This document shows positions 51,334-58,695 of a stretch of DNA of 64,000 nucleotides, piece after piece. The DNA comes from Psychromicrobium xiongbiense. Its GTDB lineage: Bacteria > Actinomycetota > Actinomycetes > Actinomycetales > Micrococcaceae. The notes under the pieces are model-generated. The model searched no databases and had not been told where the DNA came from. It saw only the letters and a program-made list of their open reading frames with translations. The stretch spans positions 181,334 through 245,333 of the forward strand of contig NZ_JASSZH010000024.1 of NCBI RefSeq assembly GCF_030271165.1. The letters run 5' to 3'. Every line of letters begins with the position of its first letter. Position 1 is the stretch's first letter. Both the position numbers and the translations under genes were made by a program.

Positions 51334-52206
51334 ATGGGGCGTATTACCGTGAACAGACCTGTGACCCGAATTCGGCTCGGCTATGAGCCGAACCGTCGTG
51401 CCGATGCCCTGGCGGTGGAAGAGCCTCTGGAAATCCGCGTGGCCGGCAGGCCGCTGGCCGTCACCATGCGCACTCCCGGCCACGACGTCGAACTGGCCAC
51501 GGGCTTCTTCGTCTCAGAAGGCATCATCTCCTCGGGTGAGGACGTGCGGGCAGCCATCCACTGCGGAGGCCCCGGCACCGGCCCGGGTGGTCAGGCGAAC
51601 ACCTACAACGTTCTGGATGTGGCGCTCGCTCCCGGAGTCCAGCTGCCGGAATCCACGCTGTCCCGGAATTTCTACACCACCAGTTCCTGCGGAGTCTGCG
51701 GTAAGGCCAGCATTGACGCCGTGCGGACCGTCTCCTCCTTCCAACTGGCCGAGGATGAGACGCGCATCGGGGCAGAGACCGTGCTCTCCTTCCCCGATCA
51801 GTTGCGCGCCCGCCAGGACGTGTTCGAAAAAACCGGTGGACTGCACGCGGCGGCGCTCTTCGATGCGGAGACCGCCGAGATGCTGGTGATCCGCGAGGAC
51901 GTCGGCCGGCACAACGCCGTGGACAAGGTGGTGGGCTGGGCGGCTCAGCAGGGTCTCCTTCCACTGCGCCGCACCGTCCTGCAGGTCTCCGGCCGGGCCA
52001 GCTTTGAACTGGTCCAGAAAGCCGTGATGGCGGGGATCCCGGTGCTCTCCGCCGTCTCCGCACCGTCCTCACTGGCCGTGGAGCTGGCAGCGGAGTCCGG
52101 CCTGACTCTGCTCGGCTTCGTCCGCGGCAGTTCGATGAACGTCTACACCCGCCCCGAACGCATTCTCGTCCCCAGCCTACTGACGCCCAGCACCGTTCCG
52201 GGCTGA
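51334..52206 (+). CDS. fdhD: Formate dehydrogenase sulfurtransferase FdhD
   Basis: 290 residues. FdhD passes sulfur from a cysteine desulfurase to the molybdenum of formate dehydrogenases, an essential activation step. Hallmarks: VAGRPLAVTMRTPGHDVELATGFFVSEGII (region near 30-60), the catalytic Cys pair in FYTTSSCGVCGKASIDAV near residue 119, GGLHAAALFD, REDVGRHNAVDKVVGW (near 188-203) and GRASFELVQKAVMAGIPVLSAVSAPSSLAVELA (region). It starts 10 bp after modC and is followed by the target oxidoreductase. Confidence 0.96.
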   Translation: MGRITVNRPVTRIRLGYEPNRRADALAVEEPLEIRVAGRPLAVTMRTPGHDVELATGFFVSEGIISSGEDVRAAIHCGGPGTGPGGQANTYNVLDVALAPGVQLPESTLSRNFYTTSSCGVCGKASIDAVRTVSSFQLAEDETRIGAETVLSFPDQLRARQDVFEKTGGLHAAALFDAETAEMLVIREDVGRHNAVDKVVGWAAQQGLLPLRRTVLQVSGRASFELVQKAVMAGIPVLSAVSAPSSLAVELAAESGLTLLGFVRGSSMNVYTRPERILVPSLLTPSTVPG

Positions 52207-52313
52207 GAGCCGCCCCGCCCGCATAAGTTTCTTTGGCGCTACGATTGCCTTGGGGCGAGTGTGGATGACAATCTGAATCAGTAGTAATCAGCACCACCCG
52301 AATGGAGCCCATC

Positions 52314-54698
52314 ATGGATCCCCACAGCACCGCAGACCTCGCGGCCGAGCAACCCTCGCCGTTGTCCGCCGTCGGCCTTCTCGCAAAGTTGCCACGACAG
52401 GGTGGGTATGGTCCGGATACCGATCATCCGTACACCTTCTCCGCGCCGTACCATCACCCGGCGGCCGGCTGGGGTGCGGCTATGTCCGTCAGCAAGGTGC
52501 TGTTGCGCGAGCGGACCATGATTCCGGCAGGCAAGGGCATGTTCACCATGAACCACCCGCGCAACGGCTTCGACTGCCCCGGGTGTGCCTGGCCGGATGA
52601 CAACAAGGGCCTGGTTCTGGACATCTGCGAGAACGGCATCAAGCACGTCTCCTGGGAGATGACCGGCAAGAAAGTCACCTCCGAATTCTTCGCCAAGCAC
52701 TCGGTGACCGAACTGGCCGGATGGACCGATTTCGATCTCGAAAACGAAGGCCGACTCACCGAGCCCATGGTCTACAACCCGCAGACGGATCACTACGAGC
52801 CGATCTCCTGGGAGGATGCCTACGCCCTGGTCGGCCAGGAACTGCGCGCCCTGGACAGCGCCGATCAGGCCGCCTTCTACACCTCCGGCCGGCTCAGCAA
52901 TGAGGCCACCTTCCTCTACCAACTCTTGGCCCGCGAATTCGGCACCAACAACCTGCCGGACTGCTCCAACATGTGCCATGAGGCCTCCGGGCGTGCGCTG
53001 ACGGCGTCGATCGGCACCGGCAAGGGCACCGCAGATCTGGACGACTGGGAGCACACCGACGCCCTGTTCGTGCTGGGTGTCAACGCCGCCTCCAACGCAC
53101 CGCGCATGCTGACCGCACTCTCCGAGGCCTGCAAGCGCGGCGCCCAGGTGGTGCACATCAACCCGCTCATCGAGGCTGGCGCCACTCGCACCATTGTCCC
53201 GCACGACATCGTGGATATGGCGCTGTTCAAGACCACGCCGACCAGCACGATGAACCTCCAGGTGCGCCCCGGCGGCGACCTGGCCCTTCTGCGGGCGATG
53301 TCGAAGGCCGTCTTTGAGGCCTCGGAGACCGACCCGACGGTGCTGGACGCGACCTTCCTGGCCGATTCCACGCTGGGACTGGACGAGTACCGCGCCCTGG
53401 TGGAGGCGACACCGTGGGCTGACCTCGTGGAACAGTCCGGCCTGTCCGAAGAGCAGCTGCGCGCCGTCGCGCAGATTTACCTGGACTCCGAGCGTTCGAT
53501 CATCAGCTGGTGCCTGGGCGTGACTCAGCATGAGCACGGCGTGGACACGGCTCGGGAGATCGTCAACCTGCTGCTGTTGCGCGGGAACATCGGCCGCCCC
53601 GGCGCAGGGCCGTCCCCCGTACGCGGTCACAGCAACGTTCAGGGCAACCGCACCTGCGGCATCGACCACCGGCCCAAGCCTGCGTTCCTGGACGCCCTGG
53701 CCCGCGAATGCCACATCGACCCGCCGCGCCACCATGGCCTGGACACGGTTACCACGATCAAGGGCATGCATTCCGGGGATGTGCGCGTGTTTGTCGGCAT
53801 GGGTGGAAACTTTGTGCTGGCAGCCCCGGACACCCCGTACACGGCGCAGGGCCTGAACAAGTGTCGGCTCACGGTGCAGGTGAGCACCAAGCTCAACCGC
53901 AGCCACCTGGTGCACGGCGAGCTGGCGCTGATCATGCCCTGCCTGGGCCGCACCGAGCGGGACATGCAGCTGACCGGCATGCAGGGCGTCACCGTGGAGG
54001 ACGCCATGTCCATGGTGCACCTCTCCACCGGCAAGCGCCGCCCCGCCTCGGAGCAGTTGCGCTCCGAGCCTGCGATCATCGCCGGGATGGCCCGTGCCAC
54101 CCTGCCGGAGAGCGCCACCCCGTGGGAAGACTACGTGGCTGACTACGACCGGATTCGCGACATCATGGCGCGGGTGCTCCCCGGTTTTGAGGGCTTCAAC
54201 GAGCTGGTCCGCCAGCCGCTCGGCTTCCGGATTCCACAGCCCGCCCGCGAGCGCGCCTTCCTCACGCCCTCGGGCCGGGCCGAGTTCTCGCTGGCACCGC
54301 TGCCCAATGTCATCCCGGAGAATTCCGACACTCTGATCCTGCAGACCATGCGCTCGCACGATCAGTGGAACACCACGATCTACTCGAACAATGACCGCTA
54401 CCGTGGCGTGAAGAATCTGCGGGAACTGATCTTCATGCACCGCGATGACATGGCGGAGCGCGGCATCAGTGAAGGTGATCTGGTCGACATCGTCTCCACC
54501 TCCAAGGACGGGACTCACCGGCAGGTGCAGGACTACGTGGCACTGCCCTACAACCTGCCGCGCGGCAGTGCGGCGGGCTATATGCCGGAGATGAACCTGC
54601 TGATCGGCATCGCCGACTACAGCACGCAGAGCGACCAGCCGCTGATGAAGAACGTCAAGGTGACGGTGGCTCCCGCCAGCCAGCGGCAGGTTGCCTGA
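52314..54698 (+). CDS. FdhF/YdeP-type molybdopterin oxidoreductase (probable formate dehydrogenase alpha)
   Basis: 794 residues from ATG 52314, preferred over ATG 52302 because GGAG lies 8 nt upstream of it. It is a bis-MGD oxidoreductase of the 'Fdhalpha-like' YdeP group. The N-terminus has only a Cys pair (FDCPGCAWPD, about residue 88) instead of the four Cys of a classical Fe-S site; CSNMCHEASGRAL near 225 is the probable Mo region (Cys). GVTQHEHGVDTAREIVNLLLLRGNIGRPGAGPSPVRGHSNVQG (region near 404-446) binds cofactor; the C-terminal part is a molydopterin dinucleotide-binding domain. No beta or gamma electron-transfer subunit is adjacent, so the acceptor is unknown. The fdhD, mod, moco and OFA-transporter context supports formate as substrate. 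Confidence 0.87.
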   Translation: MDPHSTADLAAEQPSPLSAVGLLAKLPRQGGYGPDTDHPYTFSAPYHHPAAGWGAAMSVSKVLLRERTMIPAGKGMFTMNHPRNGFDCPGCAWPDDNKGLVLDICENGIKHVSWEMTGKKVTSEFFAKHSVTELAGWTDFDLENEGRLTEPMVYNPQTDHYEPISWEDAYALVGQELRALDSADQAAFYTSGRLSNEATFLYQLLAREFGTNNLPDCSNMCHEASGRALTASIGTGKGTADLDDWEHTDALFVLGVNAASNAPRMLTALSEACKRGAQVVHINPLIEAGATRTIVPHDIVDMALFKTTPTSTMNLQVRPGGDLALLRAMSKAVFEASETDPTVLDATFLADSTLGLDEYRALVEATPWADLVEQSGLSEEQLRAVAQIYLDSERSIISWCLGVTQHEHGVDTAREIVNLLLLRGNIGRPGAGPSPVRGHSNVQGNRTCGIDHRPKPAFLDALARECHIDPPRHHGLDTVTTIKGMHSGDVRVFVGMGGNFVLAAPDTPYTAQGLNKCRLTVQVSTKLNRSHLVHGELALIMPCLGRTERDMQLTGMQGVTVEDAMSMVHLSTGKRRPASEQLRSEPAIIAGMARATLPESATPWEDYVADYDRIRDIMARVLPGFEGFNELVRQPLGFRIPQPARERAFLTPSGRAEFSLAPLPNVIPENSDTLILQTMRSHDQWNTTIYSNNDRYRGVKNLRELIFMHRDDMAERGISEGDLVDIVSTSKDGTHRQVQDYVALPYNLPRGSAAGYMPEMNLLIGIADYSTQSDQPLMKNVKVTVAPASQRQVA

Positions 54699-54722
54699 GG
54701 TCCGTTAGCTGCTTCAGCGCAC

Positions 54723-54763
54723 AAGGCTGGCACCGATCCGGATTCCGGAGGGGTGCCAGCCTT
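54723..54763. terminator. Bidirectional hairpin terminator
   Basis: AAGGCTGGCACC (54723-54734) and GGTGCCAGCCTT (54752-54763) form a perfect 12-bp stem, with AA/TT ends on both strands, between the convergent oxidoreductase and LysR-type genes. Confidence 0.8.
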
Positions 54764-54796
54764 TGCTGTTGTTGTCCTACTGTCCTTCTGCTGGTT

Positions 54797-55591
54797 TCAG
54801 CGTCCGCGGCGCTTGTGTGATGATCTGCTGGGCTTGGCCTTCTGACGGGGCGTTCCCTGCCTTGACCTCGATGCCGGCTCCGGAGTCCTGCCCTTGCGGC
54901 CAGCTGCCTTTTTCTCAGTTCCCTGGGTCTGCGCCGCCAGCTGGCCCCGGGAGCTCTGTGCGGTCCGCCCGCGCACGATGCCGATGAACTCCTCAATCAG
55001 GGCCTCACGTTCGGCCTCGGTCAGCGGGTTGACGGGTTCCGGATCCGACGCAGCATCCTCGCCTTCAGCGGGTTCTGCGCGTTCCACCGGGTCGACCAGC
55101 CAGGCCAGCCCGACGGGATGCTGCGGCGCATCCTCCACCGGGCGGTGCCGCAAGGCTTTGCGGGCATGCAGTCGAGCCAGGGACAGCGGCACCAGGACCA
55201 CCCCGCCCCCCGCCTCGACCAGGTCCAGAACCTGCTCCAGGGCGGCGGCATCGAACACCAGCCCGTTCTGAGCGGCCGGAAGGATATCCTCGCCCTCCAG
55301 ATCCGCCAGGCTCAGCGCATCGAAGGCCGTGGCCTCGTGACCGGCCGGAACCACGACGACGGCATCCTCCCCGTACAGCGGAATCACGTGTAGGCCGCCG
55401 CGAAAGTCGTGGGCCGCCGGGGTGTCCGGGATGCGGACCAGGCATAGATCCGCGCGCCCCTCGATCAGGACGCTGCGCTGATCGGCCAGCGGAATCGGCA
55501 GTGGTTGGAGCGGCCACTGGGGGAATCTCTCCGCCCAGCGGCGGAACCATTTGTCCGGGCTGATTCCCGGAACGAACGCAACGCGCAACAC
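54797..55591 (-). CDS. LysR-type substrate-binding domain protein without HTH
   Basis: 264 residues if started at GTG 55591; longer frames to 55732 would run into the divergent gene. The chain begins directly at LRVAFVPGISPDKWFRRWAERFPQWPL, the first strand of a LysR effector domain, and continues DLCLVRIPDTP, VIPLYGEDAVVVVPAGHEA and VEAGGGVVLVPLSLARLHARK. The N-terminal DNA-binding HTH of LysR regulators is absent, as seen in a known actinobacterial subgroup. The C-terminus is a long basic Lys/Arg/Pro/Ser tail (GRKGRTPEPASRSRQGTPR), which might contact nucleic acid. Direct repeats TACCCCGCGAGGG (55603 and 55662) lie upstream. Confidence 0.8.
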   Translation of the reverse strand: MLRVAFVPGISPDKWFRRWAERFPQWPLQPLPIPLADQRSVLIEGRADLCLVRIPDTPAAHDFRGGLHVIPLYGEDAVVVVPAGHEATAFDALSLADLEGEDILPAAQNGLVFDAAALEQVLDLVEAGGGVVLVPLSLARLHARKALRHRPVEDAPQHPVGLAWLVDPVERAEPAEGEDAASDPEPVNPLTEAEREALIEEFIGIVRGRTAQSSRGQLAAQTQGTEKKAAGRKGRTPEPASRSRQGTPRQKAKPSRSSHKRRGR

Positions 55592-55718
55592 CCGGCTAAG
55601 CGTACCCCGCGAGGGCCCCGCTGTGGCGACGAAGTCGACATTGCGGGAGCGGGGTGCGCGGTACCCCGCGAGGGTGAGGCTGGTTCGCGAAACGCCCGGA
55701 ATCGGGTAGAACTGAACC

Positions 55719-56261
55719 ATGGCTGTTCGCACTCCTGATCCTTACCCCGGCTGGCTCTCCGATGATGACCTGTATGAAGCCCGTAATCGGCTGCCCATCG
55801 TCTACGTCGAGGCCGTTCCGGTCCGGCTGGACCCGCTGGGGTACGTCTCGGAGATCGGGCTGCTGCTACGCGCCGATGCCGAAGCGTCGATGATCCGCAC
55901 CTTGGTCTCCGGCCGGATCCACTACCGCGAAACGGTCCGGGCTGCCCTGCTGCGGCACCTCGAAAAGGACCTCGGGCCATTGGCGTTGCCCCAGCTTCCG
56001 CTGAGCCCGGTGCCGTTCACGGTGGCCGAGTACTTCCCCTCCCCCTCGCAGACCGGGTTCACCGATGAGCGCCAGCACGCCATCGCGCTGGTCTATGTGG
56101 TTCCGGTGACCGGCGAGTGCAGTCCCCGTCAGGATGCCCTGGAGCTGACCTGGATGACTCCCCGCGAGGTCCTCAGCCCAGCCGTTCAGTCAGAGTTCGA
56201 TGGCGGCCGCGGCGAGTTGGTGCGCATGGCCTTGGCTTATGCGGGGGTCAGCGGCTCCTGA
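55719..56261 (+). CDS. DUF4916 (NUDIX-like) protein
   Basis: 180 residues. MAVRTPDPYPGWLSDDDLYEARNRLPIVYVEAVPVR (region) and YRETVRAALLRHLEKDLGPLALPQLPLSPVPFTVAEYFP are characteristic of DUF4916, an actinobacterial NUDIX-related family. The typical NUDIX box (GX5EX7REUXEEXGU) is altered, with only RETVRAALLRHLEKDLG in that place, so hydrolase activity is uncertain. The last 60 nt of this gene are the first copy of an 81-bp direct repeat, which starts the mini-island. Confidence 0.85.
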   Translation: MAVRTPDPYPGWLSDDDLYEARNRLPIVYVEAVPVRLDPLGYVSEIGLLLRADAEASMIRTLVSGRIHYRETVRAALLRHLEKDLGPLALPQLPLSPVPFTVAEYFPSPSQTGFTDERQHAIALVYVVPVTGECSPRQDALELTWMTPREVLSPAVQSEFDGGRGELVRMALAYAGVSGS

Positions 56262-56281
56262 GGACACTGAGCGGTCGCGGC
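56201..56281. repeat. Direct repeat, left copy (81 bp)
   Basis: Identical to 57666-57746 over all 81 bases, mismatching one base beyond each end. It contains the final codons and the TGA (56259-56261) of the DUF4916 gene. Candidate attL. Confidence 0.95.
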
Positions 56282-56322
56282 CGCCTGGCCTATCGTGTGA
56301 ATGATGGGTGCACAATATTGGC

Positions 56323-56886
56323 ATGGGTGAAACATCGGGCAAGATGAACGAGCCAGAAGAACAAGCCAGAACACGCCGCGCGGCACACAACATCCGTTCG
56401 CTCAAGTTTGGGCGATACGGCGTTTGGCCAACATCATCTCGGGTCGGGCGGGGGTCGGTACAGGGCCCCATCGACACCCCTTACGGTGCAACAGTTGTTG
56501 CGCACTGTGTCCAGAAACACGGCCAGGGCAAAGGATCGGAAGCCTCGGAGTACATTCTTACGATCAAACCCGCTGATACTGACGACCTGAACGCCAGCGT
56601 TCTGTTGGATGCTCTGGCTCATCAACTCGCAGAATTGGTGAACCGCAAGATCGGAAGCGCTGAAGGGCAAGCCGCACGATTCGCTGCCGAACAGGCACGC
56701 GGCCAGGTGACGTCCCTCAGCATCGATGGGCATCACCATGAGGGATGGGCTTTGAGAGTCGATCACGGCGTCGGGGTCGCCTGCCGACTCGGCGATCGAA
56801 TGATTCTTTGGCTGGCAATGGGAACTCAAGCTCCCCCGGAGTCGATCATCACCGCCGACATGTCGGCACTGCTTCTTCCGGCCTGA
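56323..56886 (+). CDS. Orphan cytosolic protein of the mini-island
   Basis: 187 residues from ATG 56323; GTG 56308 and ATG 56344 are other possible starts, none with a convincing ribosome site. No signal peptide or membrane helix. The N-terminus is charged (ETSGKMNEPEEQARTRRAAH), the middle has IDTPYGATVVAHCVQ and EYILTIKPADTDDLNASVLLDALAHQLAELVNR (a helix region), and the C-terminal half reads SLSIDGHHHEGWALRVDHGVGVACRLGDRMILWLAMG, suggesting a beta-rich domain. I do not recognise a family. It is followed by a secreted-protein gene, as at 22370-23191 in mirror order. Confidence 0.6.
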   Translation: MGETSGKMNEPEEQARTRRAAHNIRSLKFGRYGVWPTSSRVGRGSVQGPIDTPYGATVVAHCVQKHGQGKGSEASEYILTIKPADTDDLNASVLLDALAHQLAELVNRKIGSAEGQAARFAAEQARGQVTSLSIDGHHHEGWALRVDHGVGVACRLGDRMILWLAMGTQAPPESIITADMSALLLPA

Positions 56887-57002
56887 ATTCCCCTGGACGG
56901 TTATGGTCTAGTTTAAATCACATCAAAGGCGTACGCCCATAGCCGGGGCATGTCTGAGCTTCCGGAAAGCCCCACACCACACTTCGATGTGAAGGGCTGC
57001 AA

Positions 57003-57656
57003 ATGAAAATCGCCCGAAATCTCCTCATTGCATTCACGGTTATTGCCCTGGGACTTCTACCCTTGTCGACGCCAGCAATTGCAGCCTCGTCCGCGCCAAC
57101 CCCCAGCCAACACACTGGTTCGCCTGGCGCTGGAGCCAACACCAACCCATTGGATCTCAAAGATCCGCATGTCGTTGCGTGGGTCGCGAAAATCCGGGCC
57201 AACGGTGGCCATATCGTGTCTGGGCATACGGTCCCCTACACTGCTGGGACCCACGCTCCTGGGAAACCCCCGTCGGCCGGAAACAACGCGCTGATTGGCA
57301 CCAGCGTGCAGCCGATGCTTTACCCTTCTGGCTGCAGCCTCTCCGTCGTACTGTACGAGGGTGGTGGTGTCATGGTCTCCAGCAGCCTTACCTCTTGCCT
57401 CTTTGGGTTTGATTCGGGTGAGATGGATTCTTGGATGGGATTCTGGGCATGGCTCAACTGGCACAACGTGGTCGCAGAACGAAACGCCTACTCGCCGCCC
57501 GCAGAGTCATTCGATGACTATTACACCTTCAATTGCGTCAATGGCAATACCACCGATTTCCACACCGAAACCTACGGATCCCTCCTTGTTGGAGGAACCT
57601 CATACAACGCCGCGGCCTACGACGAAGTGATAGGAGCCTCCTGCGGTACTTCCTAA
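57003..57656 (+). CDS. Secreted protein of the mini-island
   Basis: 217 residues; ATG with AAGGG 8 nt upstream. Signal peptide MKIARNLLIAFTVIALGLL with cleavage after AIA-A near residue 28, then a Ser/Pro/Gly linker (SSAPTPSQHTGSPGAGANT). The mature domain has four Cys (SGCSLSV, TSCLFGF, FNCVNGN, ASCGTS), probably two disulfides, and many aromatic residues (WMGFWAWLNWHNVV). No family recognised. Stops 10 bp before the right repeat. The layout (MKIAR signal start, low-complexity linker, Cys- and Trp-rich domain) resembles the secreted protein at 22733, but the mature domains do not align by eye. Confidence 0.7.
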   Translation: MKIARNLLIAFTVIALGLLPLSTPAIAASSAPTPSQHTGSPGAGANTNPLDLKDPHVVAWVAKIRANGGHIVSGHTVPYTAGTHAPGKPPSAGNNALIGTSVQPMLYPSGCSLSVVLYEGGGVMVSSSLTSCLFGFDSGEMDSWMGFWAWLNWHNVVAERNAYSPPAESFDDYYTFNCVNGNTTDFHTETYGSLLVGGTSYNAAAYDEVIGASCGTS

Positions 57657-57665
57657 TTGAGGTTC

Positions 57666-57746
57666 TGGCGGCCGCGGCGAGTTGGTGCGCATGGCCTTGG
57701 CTTATGCGGGGGTCAGCGGCTCCTGAGGACACTGAGCGGTCGCGGC
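57666..57746. repeat. Direct repeat, right copy (81 bp)
   Basis: Identical to 56201-56281. It contains the stop (57702-57704 on the minus strand) and the last 15 or so codons of the XRE regulator. Candidate attR. Confidence 0.95.
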
Positions 57747-58661
57747 GGGGATCACACCGTCACTGAGCTGGCCCACAGAGCTGGCCGCCCAGCTGGCCAG
57801 CAACTGTAGCCGTTCTTCCGAATCGCTGCCGGGCGATGCGCTGTACGTGGTCAGCGTCCAGCCGGGCTGATCCGGCAGGGCGAACGCGTCGAAATCCAGC
57901 TCCAGCTCCCCCACCACGGGGTGATGAAGGATTTTGGAACCTGCCCGGTGGTGGCGCACGTTCCGCTGCGCCCAGAGCGAGCGGAATTCCTGCGAGCGGG
58001 TGGAAAGCTCCCCGACCAGAGCCCTGAGTTCCAGATCGTCCGGGTCCCGCCCAGCCTCAATGTGCAGCAGCGCGACGTTCGTGGCCGCTGTCCGTTGCCA
58101 GTGCGGGAAGGAAATGCGGGCCCGCGGATCCAGAAAGCAGAAGCGCGCCAGGTTCGGCTGGACCAGACCCGAGTTGCCCAGACCCGAATCGTAAAGCTCC
58201 GAGTACAAGGCCCTGCCCAGAGGGTTGATGGCCAGGATGTCCAGCCGCCCGTTCCGCACAAAGGCTGGAACCCCCACCAGGGCATCGAGCATGCGCTGGA
58301 TGCTCGGACGGACGGATGCCATTTTCCGCGCGCCAGCCCGCGCACCTGCAGCGGCTCGTTGCGCCGTCGTCGGCCGTGAGCTGGCAGCGTGGGCCAGGTT
58401 CTGGAGGTGTTCCTCTTCGGCGGCATCGAGCTGCAGTGCCCGGGCCAGCGACGCCAGCACCTGGTCCGAGACGCCGGCCAGGTTGCCGCGTTCCAGGCGG
58501 GTGTAATACTCGACGCTGACCCGGGCCAGCATCGCGACCTCCTGGCGACGCAGGCCGGGAACCCGGCGGATGCCGCCATAGTCCGGCAGGCCGCTGTCCG
58601 TCGGGCTGACTTTGGCCCGGCGGGTCGTGAGGAACTCACGCACTTCGTCACGGGTGTTCAT
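57702..58661 (-). CDS. XRE-family regulator with MmyB-like ligand domain
   Basis: 319 residues from ATG 58661; a longer frame to 58946 overlaps the MFS gene and is a shadow. HTH: MNTRDEVREFLTTRRAKVSP, then RRVPGLRRQEVAMLARVSVEYYTRLERGNL (region 28-57). From about residue 100 it has the MmyB-like domain: RMLDALVGVPAFVRNGRLDILAINPLGRALYSELY, ARFCFLDPRARISFPHW, GRDPDDLELRALVGELSTRSQEFRSLWA, HHPVVGELELDFDAFALPDQPGWTLTTYSA. Such regulators commonly control the adjacent MFS or oxidoreductase genes. Its last codons lie in the right direct repeat. Confidence 0.9.
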   Translation of the reverse strand: MNTRDEVREFLTTRRAKVSPTDSGLPDYGGIRRVPGLRRQEVAMLARVSVEYYTRLERGNLAGVSDQVLASLARALQLDAAEEEHLQNLAHAASSRPTTAQRAAAGARAGARKMASVRPSIQRMLDALVGVPAFVRNGRLDILAINPLGRALYSELYDSGLGNSGLVQPNLARFCFLDPRARISFPHWQRTAATNVALLHIEAGRDPDDLELRALVGELSTRSQEFRSLWAQRNVRHHRAGSKILHHPVVGELELDFDAFALPDQPGWTLTTYSASPGSDSEERLQLLASWAASSVGQLSDGVIPAATAQCPQEPLTPA

Positions 58662-58695
58662 GCTGTCCACGGTACGCCGGGCTCCTTCCTTAGTG

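Larger units (their letters stand above)
56201..57665. mobile_element. 1465-bp mini-island bounded by an 81-bp direct repeat
   Basis: The 81 bp at 56201-56281 are repeated perfectly at 57666-57746. Left copy: end and stop of the DUF4916 gene. Right copy: stop and last codons of the minus-strand XRE gene (stop at 57702). Removing one repeat plus the intervening DNA would leave two convergent genes overlapping by 25 bp, both intact. The island holds two orphan plus-strand genes, no integrase or transposase, and lower GC. It may be a satellite of a site-specific recombinase elsewhere or a non-autonomous element. Confidence 0.75.
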
